Below, piece after piece: positions 44,408-53,593 of a DNA stretch of 64,000 nucleotides. The first letter of the stretch is position 1. Each line of letters opens with the position of its first letter. The translations under genes were made by a program, and so were the position numbers. The DNA is taken from assembly GCA_944321085.1 (NCBI GenBank), contig CALUJY010000009.1, positions 1 through 64,000 of the forward strand. The letters are read 5' to 3'. Under the pieces are notes generated by a model. The model was not told the DNA's origin and searched no databases. It was given only the letters and a program-made list of their open reading frames with translations. Source of the DNA: an uncultured Barnesiella sp. Its GTDB lineage: Bacteria; Bacteroidota; Bacteroidia; Bacteroidales; Barnesiellaceae_A.

Positions 44408-45151
44408 TCAGGGTAACATTGCTATGGCGCGCGCCATGTCGTCGGGGGTGTCTATACCTATGGTCTCTTGGGTGGTGATAGCTACTTTTATGCGGTAGCC
44501 GTTTTCTATCCAGCGCAACTGTTCGAGGCTCTCGGCTCGTTCGAGCGACGATTGCGGCAACTGCGTCAGGGCGTCGAGTGTGGCGGCCTTGAAGGCATAC
44601 ATCCCTATGTGTTTGTAGTAGGTGTGCCGTGTCAGCCACTCCTCTTTATCTACATTACGCAGGTATGGTATCACCGAGCGGCTGAAAGCGATGGCTTCGC
44701 TTCGGTTGTTGAGGATGACTTTGGGCGAATTGGGGTTGGCAAGAGCTTCCCATCCCTCGGCCGGGTCGAATACCCTTACAAGGGTGGCAATTTCCGTGTC
44801 GGGGTTGTCGAAGCAAGAGATGATGGCGTGTATCTGTTCGGGTTTGATAAAAGGTTCGTCGCCTTGTATGTTGATGACCACATCTTCGTTGCCTCCCAAC
44901 AGATGGTATGCTTCGCAGCAGCGGTCGGTGCCCGACGGGTGTTCTTTGAGAGAACGTACCACACGGCCTCCAAAGGCTTTCACGGCACTCTCTATGGCCG
45001 GATGGTCGGTTGCTACACACACGTTGTCGAGTACGAGGCTGGCTTGTTCATACACACGTTGTATCATGGGTTTGCCCTTCATGTCGGCAAGTGGTTTGCC
45101 GGGGAAGCGCGATGAGGCGTATCGCGCCGGTATGATTCCTATAAATTTCAT
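44408..45151 (-). CDS. kdsB: 3-deoxy-manno-octulosonate cytidylyltransferase (CMP-KDO synthetase)
   Basis: 247 aa. It activates KDO with CTP for the lipopolysaccharide inner core. Start FIGIIPARYASSRFPGKPLADMKGKPMIQ is the nucleotide loop; VVINIQGDEPFI (CTP-Mg site), CFDNPDTEIATLV and HIGMYAFKAATL follow. The ATG overlaps the nfeD stop by 4 bp. Confidence 0.96.
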   Translation of the reverse strand: MKFIGIIPARYASSRFPGKPLADMKGKPMIQRVYEQASLVLDNVCVATDHPAIESAVKAFGGRVVRSLKEHPSGTDRCCEAYHLLGGNEDVVINIQGDEPFIKPEQIHAIISCFDNPDTEIATLVRVFDPAEGWEALANPNSPKVILNNRSEAIAFSRSVIPYLRNVDKEEWLTRHTYYKHIGMYAFKAATLDALTQLPQSSLERAESLEQLRWIENGYRIKVAITTQETIGIDTPDDMARAIAMLP

Positions 45152-46608
45152 GACTCTATATTTGGGGTGTTTTCTTTGCGGAATACGACATATAGCTGGC
45201 TGTTTTCGTATTTTTCTATTGTAATTTCGCTGCCGGCTTCGATGAAACTGCCGTACAGCGATATGGCATCATATATCTCGCCGTCGACCTTTATTTTACC
45301 CGAGGGAGCCATGCGTGTTACCGTTACCCCTCTTTTCCCGACGAGCCTGCGCGGCGTTTCGTCAACACCTATGTAACCTTCGTTGCCGGCTTGTTCGGCA
45401 TGGAGTGCAAAATTGTAGAGCAGTCCTTTTTGTCCGATTCGGCGCGACAGCAGGAGCAGAAGCAGCACGGCTATCACAAATCCGGCCATGACGGTGAGAA
45501 TGCTGCGCGAGATGGTCTCCCCGCTTACAAACGTAAAGTCGAAAACCACATTTGATACCAATGCGAGGATAAAAGAGGCAAGAATAAGCACGCCTCCCGT
45601 AATGCCTGCGATGCCGAAACCCGGGATGACGAAAAGTTCGAGAATGAGCAAAATGACACCGGCGACAAACAGCAGTATTTCCCAGTTCTCGGCTGTACCG
45701 TTTAAGTAGAGCGGTAAGAAATAGAGCACTGCGGCAATCAACGCCACAGCCGTCGGCAGCCCTATACCCGGGGCTTTCAGCTCAAAGAATATGCCGCCTA
45801 TGATGAATGTTATCATGAGGGCTTGCAAGGCCGGATTGGTAAGAAAGCCCACTATCTTGTCGTAGAGCGATGGGGTATATTGTTCTATACGATAGGAGTC
45901 GTAGTGCAACCGTTCACGGGCTATACCGTCGACATCGGGTGTTATCGCCTCGCAATAGCCGTGTTTCATGGCCTCTTGTGCCGTGAAAGTAAGTACCTGC
46001 CCCGAGTCGGTGAGGTGGGGAATGACGACACGTTCGTCCACCATCGCTTCGGCAATAGCCGGATCTCTGCGCCAAGTCGTCACGGTATCGCCGGCGGCGG
46101 TCACGACACTTTTTTTGCCTTGTGCCTCGGCTGTTGCGCGCATGGTGGCACGCATATACGATTGGTATTTGTCGGGCATAGCAGCACCTGTCTCGTTTAC
46201 CACGGTGGCGGCTCCTATGCGGGCGCCGGGGCTCATATATATGCTGTCGCAGGCCAAAGCGATGAGCGCTCCTGCCGAGGCGGCATTGTTGCTAATGAAG
46301 GCATACACTGGGATGCCGGAGTTGAGTATGGCGGTACGCATCGAGTCGGCGTGTAGCACGGTGCCCCCGTAGGTATTCATGTCGAGCAGGATAGCGTCGG
46401 CATGTCGTGCGCGGGCTCTCTCCATTCCTGTCATCAGGTATCGCCATGTCGTTGAGCCTATTTCGTCGTGTATGTTTATTTGGTATAGCAGCTTCTCCTG
46501 CCTGTCGTCGGCTCGGGCGGCGGGAGAGAAGCAGGTTGTTGCAAGCCATGCGAGAGCAGCCACGATCATCGGTAGCGATATGGTGCGATATGTAGTCCTG
46601 TTGCCCAT
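45148..46608 (-). CDS. NfeD-family membrane serine protease (long form)
   Basis: 486 aa. A signal or anchor segment is followed by a ClpP/SppA-like domain with the catalytic serine in NNAASAGALIAL and lysine in MPDKYQSYMRA, then about four membrane helices (residues 270-395), and a C-terminal OB-fold NfeD domain (GKRGVTVTRMAPSGKIKVDGEIYDAIS). Long NfeD proteins cleave membrane substrates, in archaea stomatin. No stomatin/SPFH gene is adjacent here. A promoter with full consensus lies at 46739-46769. Confidence 0.88.
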   Translation of the reverse strand: MGNRTTYRTISLPMIVAALAWLATTCFSPAARADDRQEKLLYQINIHDEIGSTTWRYLMTGMERARARHADAILLDMNTYGGTVLHADSMRTAILNSGIPVYAFISNNAASAGALIALACDSIYMSPGARIGAATVVNETGAAMPDKYQSYMRATMRATAEAQGKKSVVTAAGDTVTTWRRDPAIAEAMVDERVVIPHLTDSGQVLTFTAQEAMKHGYCEAITPDVDGIARERLHYDSYRIEQYTPSLYDKIVGFLTNPALQALMITFIIGGIFFELKAPGIGLPTAVALIAAVLYFLPLYLNGTAENWEILLFVAGVILLILELFVIPGFGIAGITGGVLILASFILALVSNVVFDFTFVSGETISRSILTVMAGFVIAVLLLLLLSRRIGQKGLLYNFALHAEQAGNEGYIGVDETPRRLVGKRGVTVTRMAPSGKIKVDGEIYDAISLYGSFIEAGSEITIEKYENSQLYVVFRKENTPNIES

Positions 46609-47208
46609 TGTGAAACAAGATAATGAAATGAGTTGTGCGTGAGTCCCCTTTCCTCTATTCGGCGTACCTGTGGGGTGCTGTGGCAGATAGAAACCGACAG
46701 CGCTCTTCGGTCGGGCACGCCGCCGTCGGGAGCATATACAAATGTAGTGTAAATTTTGTTTGCTTGCAAATGCTGTGCTTTATTGTATATCTTCGTGCCC
46801 TCCCTCCCGACATCGTCGCAGCATCGGTGTTGTGCGAGAAAATGCGTCCGTTGCGTAAAATATGCGATTTTCTTGCTATTGAACCGAACTTTGCCCCAAG
46901 CTCCTTGTTATAAGGAAAACCGTCCGAGGAAAAAGATTTGTCTCGTTGGCTTGCTCGCGAGCAAAAAAATCGTGTGGCGATGCTTGCCTGTGATTTTTTA
47001 TCTTACAACCACCTCAGACGGCTACGGCGCTCCGAAATCATATACCGTGACAAACTGTTGCCTTATATTTTCGGCTTCGTGCCGATATGTCGTTTTTAGC
47101 TGCAATAGACCGTTTTTATTGTGCCTGCGGCCGTTGGGGCTTTATATCGTCAAATAACAGACTGTACCCCTCCTCCCGGTCATAGCAAATAACACTAATG
47201 TAAGCACT
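46609..47208. other. 600-bp region without a confident gene
   Basis: It lies between divergent nfeD and an ECF sigma gene. It contains the nfeD promoter. Open frames (for example a Cys-rich 133-codon frame at 46756-47157) lack coding character. Short hairpins occur at ttgctcgcgagcaa (about 46961-46974) and cggcttcgtgccg (about 47074-47086). No -7 box for the sigma gene was found. Confidence 0.5.
46739..46769 (-). promoter_or_regulatory. promoter of the nfeD-kdsB-M16 operon
   Basis: Minus strand: TTGC (complement of 46766-46769), 19 bp, then TACATTTG (complement of 46739-46746). It gives a leader of about 125 nt. Confidence 0.55.
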
Positions 47209-47712
47209 ATGAATTCGCCTCAATTTCAAGAAAGGCTCCTCAACTTGCAGAGCAATTTGCTCAATTTCGCATATATGCTTACTTCCAACCGCGACGAAGC
47301 GCAAGACTTGTTGCAAGACACCACGCTCAAAGCCTTGGACAACGAAGACAAATATGTAGACAATGTAAACTTCAAGGGATGGGTATTTACAATCATGCGT
47401 AATATTTTCATCAATAATTACAGGCGTATTGTAAGAAATAATACCGTTGTCGACCAGACAGAAGACCTATATCACCTGAATCTTCCCCAAGAGTCGGGTT
47501 TCGATACTCCTGATGGCTCTTACACGGTAAAAGAAATAATGAAGGTCATCGATAGTTTTTCCGATGAATACCGTATACCTTTTTCGATGCATATTGCAGG
47601 ATATAAATATTATGAGATTGCCGAGCGGATGCAACTCCCTCTCGGAACAGTGAAAAGCCGCATCTTCTTTGCACGGCAGCGCTTGCAAATTATTCTTAAA
47701 GATTACAAGTGA
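47209..47712 (+). CDS. ECF-type RNA polymerase sigma factor
   Basis: 167 aa. Region 2 FAYMLTSNRDEAQDLLQDTTLKALDNEDKY with AQDLLQDT, then FKGWVFTIMRNIFINNYRR (region 2.3/2.4). Region 4 FSMHIAGYKYYEIAERMQLPLGTVKSRIFFARQRLQ. There is no anti-sigma gene next to it and no extracytoplasmic receptor pair, so it looks like an orphan regulator of the kind common in Bacteroidetes. It is convergent with the GT2 gene with only 3 bp between the stops. Confidence 0.9.
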   Translation: MNSPQFQERLLNLQSNLLNFAYMLTSNRDEAQDLLQDTTLKALDNEDKYVDNVNFKGWVFTIMRNIFINNYRRIVRNNTVVDQTEDLYHLNLPQESGFDTPDGSYTVKEIMKVIDSFSDEYRIPFSMHIAGYKYYEIAERMQLPLGTVKSRIFFARQRLQIILKDYK

Positions 47713-47715
47713 CCC

Positions 47716-48606
47716 TCATGCCTTTCGGGGCATGACACTGCATAGATAACCCGCTTTATATACGTTGAGTAAAAATAGCGACGGATGTTTGCTGCGTAGG
47801 TTTGCCAGCAACAGCGGGCAGATTGCATTGTAAACCCCGGCTACCACTTTCGTTACATGCAAGCGGTGTAATTGCTTGTAAAGAGCCAGCAATCGTACAT
47901 GCGACTGCAACACATCGCGATGCTCGCATAAGTTGTCGATGCTTTTGCGGGTCTTTTCAAGAAACTCATCGTTGGTGTCTGGTACATCGTGGTATATCGG
48001 ATTGTCTATGTGTGCGATGGTGCAGCCGTTTTGCTGCAATTGCTTGCCGAAGAGCGTATCTTCGTGACCGTATCGCAAGAACGATTCGTCGAAACGGGTT
48101 TTGAAGAAGGCTTCGCGCGTGATGAAGAAATTGAGCGTGCGAAATTCTCCGTAAGGATTCTGCATCCGTTTGCGCGATGGTTGTGCTTCAACCCGGGTGC
48201 CGTATTTGTATCGTAACGTACGGTTGGTATCGGCTGTTGTAGGTGTACGAAACTGTAACCCTCCGCATATAACATCGGCAGCATAGCTTGCCTCTATGTA
48301 ATTTTGCAAGAAAAATTCGGTCACCGGAAAAACATCGGCATCGAGAAACAGGAAATAGTCTTGCCGGGCAGCCTCGGCAAGACGGTTGCGAATACGTGCT
48401 ATACCAACGTTTTGGGGTAGCTCGATGTAGCGGCATCCCTCAATCTTTGCGATGGCTGCGTTGGCTTGGCGAGCGGCCGCATCGGTCGAGGCGTCGTCCA
48501 TGACGATAATTTCACCCTCAATATCCGATTCTCGCATTTGTCGGCTCATCTCCGCAGCCAAAGGGACACATACAAAGTTATATGTAGGTATAAGGACTGA
48601 TAACAT
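47716..48606 (-). CDS. glycosyltransferase family 2
   Basis: 296 aa. GT-A fold: MLSVLIPTYNFVCVPLAAEM, VMDDASTD, LPQNVGIARIRNRLAEAA and the metal motif FLDADVFP (DxD), then RYGHEDTLFGKQL, which resembles the acceptor-site ED motif. It is probably cell-surface glycan synthesis; donor and acceptor are unknown. The start at 48606 is used because the ten residues before it break the family N-terminus. A full promoter lies at 48689-48719. Confidence 0.9.
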   Translation of the reverse strand: MLSVLIPTYNFVCVPLAAEMSRQMRESDIEGEIIVMDDASTDAAARQANAAIAKIEGCRYIELPQNVGIARIRNRLAEAARQDYFLFLDADVFPVTEFFLQNYIEASYAADVICGGLQFRTPTTADTNRTLRYKYGTRVEAQPSRKRMQNPYGEFRTLNFFITREAFFKTRFDESFLRYGHEDTLFGKQLQQNGCTIAHIDNPIYHDVPDTNDEFLEKTRKSIDNLCEHRDVLQSHVRLLALYKQLHRLHVTKVVAGVYNAICPLLLANLRSKHPSLFLLNVYKAGYLCSVMPRKA

Positions 48607-48688
48607 GGTAAAAGCAAATTTTCCTAATTGAAGCATACTTCTCCGCGGTCGTAGACTGCACGCGGTTTATGATTCATCATATATCTTA

Positions 48689-48719
48689 CAAAGATACTAT
48701 TTGTACAATGAAAGTGCAA
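48689..48719 (-). promoter_or_regulatory. promoter of the GT2 gene
   Basis: Minus strand: TTGC (complement of 48716-48719), 19 bp, then TATCTTTG (complement of 48689-48696). Confidence 0.6.
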
Positions 48720-48958
48720 TACTGCGGCGTAAAATGTGCGATAGTTTACTATTCTCATGTATGTTAGCGGGATGGCGTTTCATATTCTTTTTTTAGCTTG
48801 TCGCGCTATTGTAGCAGGCTGTCTCGGTACAAAAATCAACATGTAAAAGAGTGCTGCTTTTCTATGGACTTTTGCATTATCTTTACATAAATTGAGCCGT
48901 TCCCGCTAATGAATGCGAAAAACTTCTTTTTTCATTTCCTATTGTGCTTGCCTTGCAC

Positions 48959-48966
48959 TATCTTTG
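48959..48966 (+). promoter_or_regulatory. -7 box of glnS
   Basis: TATCTTTG preceded by TGCAC, the same context as the SDR promoter. The -33 region is weak (TTTC at 20 bp). The leader would be about 120 nt. Confidence 0.45.
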
Positions 48967-49092
48967 CATCGAATAGCATATACAAGCCTTATAAGGTACT
49001 CAACAGGGGCAAAAGCGTTGTTATTGTGTCGTGTGTCTGCTAAGGCTTAACATAGTGTTTATTTTTATACTATCAACAAAGATTTTTTATAT

Positions 49093-50796
49093 ATGACTGA
49101 GGCTGAAAAGATTGATAACACCGAAGAGAAAAAATCGGTTAATTTTATAGAAGAAATAGTACGCGCCGATTTGGCTGCCGGGAAGAATGGAGGCAGGCTT
49201 AACACCCGTTTCCCGCCCGAGCCTAACGGATATCTCCATATAGGTCATGCCAAGGCTATTTGTATAGACTTCGGTATCGCCGAACGATACGGCGGCACAT
49301 GCAACCTGCGTTTCGATGACACCAACCCTGTGAAAGAAGATGTCGAGTATGTCGATGCCATCAAAGAAGATATTCATTGGCTCGGCTTCGATTGGGGCGA
49401 CAGGCTATACTATGCCTCCGATTATTTTCCCAAACTTTTCGATTTGGCAGTCAGAATGATAAAGGAAGGCAAGGCGTATGTCGACGAGCAAACCTCCGAG
49501 GAGATTGCCGCCCAGAAAGGTACACCTACGCGTCCCGGTACGGAGAGCCCCTATCGCAACCGTCCCGTAGAGGAGAATCTCGACCTCTTTATGCGCATGA
49601 ATGCCGGCGAGTTTGACGAAGGCACACTTACGCTGCGTGCCAAGATAGATATGGCGTCGCCCAATATGCACTTCCGCGACCCCATCATGTATCGTATCAT
49701 CAAGCACCCTCATCACCGTACAGGTACGAAATGGAATGTATATCCTATGTATGACTTTGCTCACGGACAGTCAGACTATTTCGAGGGCGTGACTCACTCT
49801 ATCTGTACGCTCGAATTTGAGGTACACCGTCCGCTGTATGAGTATTTCGTGAAAGAACTTGCCGACGAAAGCTACTGTCCGCGGCAGATAGAGTTCAACC
49901 GTCTCAATCTTACCTACACCGTCATGAGCAAGCGCAAGTTGCTGCAACTCGTCAAAGAAGGGCTCGTGTCGGGATGGGACGACCCCCGCATGCCTACTAT
50001 TTGCGGTTTGCGCCGCCGCGGATATACGCCGGCCTCTATACGTAATTTTATTGACCGTATCGGTTATACCAAATTCGAGGCACTTATCAACGTGTCGCTT
50101 TTGGAACATAGCGTACGCGAAGACCTTAACAAAATAGCTCCCCGTGTGGCTGCCGTGCTCAACCCCGTGAAGCTCGTCATAACCAACTATCCCGAGGGTA
50201 AAGTGGAAAATCTTGTCACAGAGAACAATCCCGAAGACCCCGAGGCCGGTACGCACGAAATACCTTTCACCCGCGAGCTCTATATCGAGCGTGAAGACTT
50301 CATGGAGAATCCTCCCAAGAAATTCTTCCGCATGACGCCTGGGCAAGAGGTACGTCTCAAATCGGCCTATATCGTCAAATGTACCGGCTGCAAGAAAAAC
50401 GATGCTGGCGAGGTAGAAGAGATATACTGCGAGTACGACCCCGATACACGCAGCGGAATGCCCGGCTCTATGCGCAAGGTTAAAGGTACGCTTCATTGGG
50501 TACCGGCTGCGTTGTCGAAAGATGCCGAGGTGCGACTCTATGACCGCCTCTTCTCGGTAGAGAATCCGGCCGAAGAGAAAGAACGCGACTTCCGCGAATT
50601 GCTCAATCCCGATTCTCTCAAAGTGGTTACTGCCAAGATTGAACCTTATCTTGTCGAGACGGCAGCTGCCGGCAACCACTACCAATTCCAACGCATCGGA
50701 TACTTCTGTGTCGATCCCGATACCACATCGTCGCATATCGTCTTTAATCGGACGGTATCGCTCAAAGACAGTTGGGAGAAAGCTAAAACAAAATAA
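49093..50796 (+). CDS. glnS: glutaminyl-tRNA synthetase
   Basis: 567 aa, full-length class I synthetase. RFPPEPNGYLHIGHAKAICIDFG holds the HIGH motif; LRFDDTNP (GlnRS/GluRS signature), DWGDRLYYASDYF, and VMSKRKL (KMSKS-type loop). The C-terminal beta-barrel anticodon domain begins near residue 340. It charges tRNA-Gln directly. A strong hairpin follows before the TPR gene. Confidence 0.97.
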   Translation: MTEAEKIDNTEEKKSVNFIEEIVRADLAAGKNGGRLNTRFPPEPNGYLHIGHAKAICIDFGIAERYGGTCNLRFDDTNPVKEDVEYVDAIKEDIHWLGFDWGDRLYYASDYFPKLFDLAVRMIKEGKAYVDEQTSEEIAAQKGTPTRPGTESPYRNRPVEENLDLFMRMNAGEFDEGTLTLRAKIDMASPNMHFRDPIMYRIIKHPHHRTGTKWNVYPMYDFAHGQSDYFEGVTHSICTLEFEVHRPLYEYFVKELADESYCPRQIEFNRLNLTYTVMSKRKLLQLVKEGLVSGWDDPRMPTICGLRRRGYTPASIRNFIDRIGYTKFEALINVSLLEHSVREDLNKIAPRVAAVLNPVKLVITNYPEGKVENLVTENNPEDPEAGTHEIPFTRELYIEREDFMENPPKKFFRMTPGQEVRLKSAYIVKCTGCKKNDAGEVEEIYCEYDPDTRSGMPGSMRKVKGTLHWVPAALSKDAEVRLYDRLFSVENPAEEKERDFRELLNPDSLKVVTAKIEPYLVETAAAGNHYQFQRIGYFCVDPDTTSSHIVFNRTVSLKDSWEKAKTK

Positions 50797-50811
50797 GAAA
50801 ATCGATAAGCA

Positions 50812-50845
50812 GGTAGCCCGATGCTTGAAAAAGCATCGGGCTACC
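50812..50845 (+). repeat. strong hairpin between glnS and the TPR gene
   Basis: A 15-bp perfect stem ggtagcccgatgctt/aagcatcgggctacc with loop gaaa. It is followed by gcaaata, not a T-tract, so it is a poor intrinsic terminator; an mRNA-processing or stability element is possible. It ends 14 bp before the TPR start. Confidence 0.6.
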
Positions 50846-50859
50846 GCAAATATACTGTT

Positions 50860-52281
50860 ATGAAAAAAGAAGCCGGTAAGCCTGCTGTACGCGAACGCTA
50901 CGAGAAAATGCTCGCTGCCAAAGAGAAGGCGTATTTCGAGACAGACGAGATAGAAGATATAGCCGACTCGTATGAGAACGAGATGGCTGTTCGCAAGGCT
51001 TTGCAAGTAGTCTCGTATGGGCTCGATTTATATCCCGGCGATGAGGCTTTGTTGCTGCGCAAGGCACAATATCTCCTCTCGCTCGATCGCATAGAAGAGG
51101 CCGGACGCACTCTCGATGTGATTACCGACCATGGCATAGACTATCTTTTTGTCAAAGGCGAGGTAGAGTTGCTTCGCGGTAATGATAGGGAGGCGTTGGC
51201 TGCTTTTCAGGCCGTTATCGAAGACGATGATTGCCAACTCGAAGATTGTATAGAGATTATAGATATTGCCTTCGACGACAACCGTCAGGACATTATCGAT
51301 ACCCTTATGCCCGTCATGAAAGAGCATATCGACGATATGACGCCGTTGTATCGCGAGATAGCTTTCTCTTGCGATGAGCGTCACGATACCGAGAATGCCA
51401 TCAAATGGTATAACAAACTGTTGGATATCAATCCTTACTCTACCGACGATTGGGCTGAGCTTGCCAAAGCCTATGTCAGGTTGCACCGTTTCAAGGATGC
51501 CATCGCGGCTTGCGACTTCGCTCTTGCGATAGACGATAAGGACGAGAATTTACTCTCCTACAAAGGCTTTTGTTATCTCTTTGCCGGTCGCAGCAGAGAA
51601 GCCATCAAGCAGTTTGAGGAGTTTGGTGCCGTTACTTCCGACAAGTCGGTCGCCTATGAGTATATTGCGCAAGTGTACATAAATGATGACATGGAGGAGC
51701 TGGCGATAATATTCCTCCAAAAGGCCATCGAAGAAAACGAGCATAACGGTAATGCCTATTACAAACTTGCGGTATGTTATTACGACTTGGGCGATAACAA
51801 AGCTGCTATCGATACATTGCGTAAGTCACTGTCTTATAATGATGGAGACATCATGTCGAATATCTTTTTGGGTGAGTTGCTTACGTATGAAAATGAGTAT
51901 GAAGAGGCCTACGAGCATCTCTTGCCATTCTCTCATGCTGCTGTTTTCGACGAGATAGCCGCAGTCGCTTTGGCCAGTGCCTGTCTGAGCCTCGAACGAT
52001 ATGATGAGGTAATCAAGTTGTTGGAACAATTCATGGTCAAGTTCCCATATACCCCCGACTTATATTGGTGTATGATTTTGGCATGTATCTATTCCGGCCG
52101 TTTAGACGAAGCATCTGCTTGGATGCAGCGGGTTGGAGAGCTGGTGAATGATGCCAAGGCTGAAAAACGTTACGACAAGGAGACCCTCGATAAGTGGAAG
52201 AAGATAGAACGAGACCTCGATGGTTTGCGCTCGACGATAGATGAGTTTATGAAACAAAACCGTGAAACTGATAAATTATAA
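50860..52281 (+). CDS. tetratricopeptide-repeat protein
   Basis: 473 aa, soluble and acidic, with at least eight TPR-like helix pairs. Examples are ENAIKWYNKLLDINPYSTDDWAELAKAYV, DAIAACDFALAIDDKDENLLSYKGF, LAIIFLQKAIEENEHNGNAYYKLAVCYY and AAIDTLRKSLSYNDGDIMSNIFLGELL. No signal peptide or catalytic domain, so a protein-interaction scaffold. ATG 50821 falls inside the upstream hairpin; 50860 is taken as the start. metY follows 9 bp later. Confidence 0.85.
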   Translation: MKKEAGKPAVRERYEKMLAAKEKAYFETDEIEDIADSYENEMAVRKALQVVSYGLDLYPGDEALLLRKAQYLLSLDRIEEAGRTLDVITDHGIDYLFVKGEVELLRGNDREALAAFQAVIEDDDCQLEDCIEIIDIAFDDNRQDIIDTLMPVMKEHIDDMTPLYREIAFSCDERHDTENAIKWYNKLLDINPYSTDDWAELAKAYVRLHRFKDAIAACDFALAIDDKDENLLSYKGFCYLFAGRSREAIKQFEEFGAVTSDKSVAYEYIAQVYINDDMEELAIIFLQKAIEENEHNGNAYYKLAVCYYDLGDNKAAIDTLRKSLSYNDGDIMSNIFLGELLTYENEYEEAYEHLLPFSHAAVFDEIAAVALASACLSLERYDEVIKLLEQFMVKFPYTPDLYWCMILACIYSGRLDEASAWMQRVGELVNDAKAEKRYDKETLDKWKKIERDLDGLRSTIDEFMKQNRETDKL

Positions 52282-52290
52282 TTCCATCTG

Positions 52291-53571
52291 ATGACAAAAA
52301 AGATTTCTCCGGCGACGCTTTGCGTCCAAGCCGGTTGGACTCCACGTCAGGGTGAGCCCCGCGTGTTGCCCATCATTCAAAGCACTACTTTCAAGTATGA
52401 TACCAGCGAGCAGATGGCACGCCTCTTCGATATGGAAGACTCGGGCTATTTCTATACTCGTTTACAGAACCCTACAACAGATGCCGTAGCAGCCAAGATT
52501 GCAGTCCTCGAAGGCGGTGAGGCGGCCATGCTCCTCTCATCGGGACAAGCTGCCAACTTTTATGCCGTGTTCAACATTTGCAGCGCAGGCGACCACTTTG
52601 TAAGTACATCGCATATCTACGGTGGTACCTTCAACCTCTTTGCCGTTACTTTGAAAAAGATGGGTATCGATGTCACATTTGTTGACCAAGATGCCGACGA
52701 TGATACCATCATGGCGGCTTTCCGTCCCAATACGAAACTGTTGTTCGGTGAGACCATTGCCAACCCCGGGTGTAATGTACTCGATATTGAGCGCATGGCT
52801 AATATCGCCCATCGCATGGGGGTACCCCTCATTGTCGATAATACCTTTGCAACTCCTATTAATTGCCGTCCCTTTGAGTGGGGATGCGATATTGTTACAC
52901 ACTCTACAACCAAGTACATGGATGGTCATGCCGTGGCTATGGGCGGAGCCATTGTCGATAGCGGTAATTTCGATTGGGAAGCCTATCATGACAAGTTTGC
53001 CTGTCTCACCGAGCCCGATGCTTCGTATCATGGGCTCGTATATACGCAGCACTTCGGCAAGAAAGCCTATATTACGAAAGCTACGGGGCAGATTATGCGT
53101 GACTTGGGTTCGGTACAGTCGCCGCAAAATGCCTTCCTGCTCAATATCGGCTTAGAGACCTTGCACCTGCGCATGGAGCGTCATTGCAGCAATGCCATGC
53201 AGGTTGCTCGCTTCTTGCAAGCATCAGACCGTGTGGCTTGGGTGCATTATTGCGGTCTGCCCGAAGATAAATATTATGAGTTAGGCCGGAAGTATCTCCC
53301 CGGAGGTTCGTGCGGAGTAATATCTTTTGCCTTGAAAGGCGGGCGCGAAACAGCCTTGCGCTTTATCGACCACTTGCAGTTGGCTGCAATTGTCACGCAT
53401 GTGGCCGACGCCCGTACATCGGTCTTGCATCCTGCCAGCCACACCCATCGTCAACTCAGCGACGAGCAGTTGCGCGAAGCCGGCGTCGAACCCGACTTGA
53501 TACGTCTCTCGGTAGGCATAGAGGATGTCGATGATATTATAGCCGACATACAGCAGGCTATGGAGGCATGA
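52291..53571 (+). CDS. metY: O-acetylhomoserine sulfhydrylase-type PLP enzyme
   Basis: 426 aa. The Cys/Met-metabolism PLP family. ATLCVQAGW, then LPIIQSTTFKYDTSEQMARLF, SGQAANFY, the cofactor Asp in VDNTFATP, and PLP lysine in HSTTKYMDGHAVAMGG. The long form (about 425 aa) with ATLCVQAG and HPASHTHRQLSDEQL is typical of O-acetylhomoserine (thiol)-lyases, which add sulfide to make homocysteine. Related gamma-lyases cannot be wholly excluded. Confidence 0.92.
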   Translation: MTKKISPATLCVQAGWTPRQGEPRVLPIIQSTTFKYDTSEQMARLFDMEDSGYFYTRLQNPTTDAVAAKIAVLEGGEAAMLLSSGQAANFYAVFNICSAGDHFVSTSHIYGGTFNLFAVTLKKMGIDVTFVDQDADDDTIMAAFRPNTKLLFGETIANPGCNVLDIERMANIAHRMGVPLIVDNTFATPINCRPFEWGCDIVTHSTTKYMDGHAVAMGGAIVDSGNFDWEAYHDKFACLTEPDASYHGLVYTQHFGKKAYITKATGQIMRDLGSVQSPQNAFLLNIGLETLHLRMERHCSNAMQVARFLQASDRVAWVHYCGLPEDKYYELGRKYLPGGSCGVISFALKGGRETALRFIDHLQLAAIVTHVADARTSVLHPASHTHRQLSDEQLREAGVEPDLIRLSVGIEDVDDIIADIQQAMEA

Positions 53572-53593
53572 TGCGTGTACGTACGCAGCAGTC

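Larger units (their letters stand above)
48607..49092. other. 486-bp divergent control region of the GT2 gene and glnS
   Basis: It holds the GT2 promoter on the minus strand (48689-48719) and the glnS -7 box (48959-48966). No gene, tRNA or riboswitch was recognised; the glnS leader of about 120 nt shows no T-box motif. Confidence 0.55.

Noticed and set aside
46756-47157. Cys-rich 133-codon ORF that could pass for a small metal-binding protein
   Set aside because: Cysteines are irregular, codon use is atypical, and it covers the nfeD promoter; treated as non-coding.
49771-51006. 411-codon minus-strand ORF
   Set aside because: Antisense to glnS and the start of the TPR gene; a by-product of codon bias.
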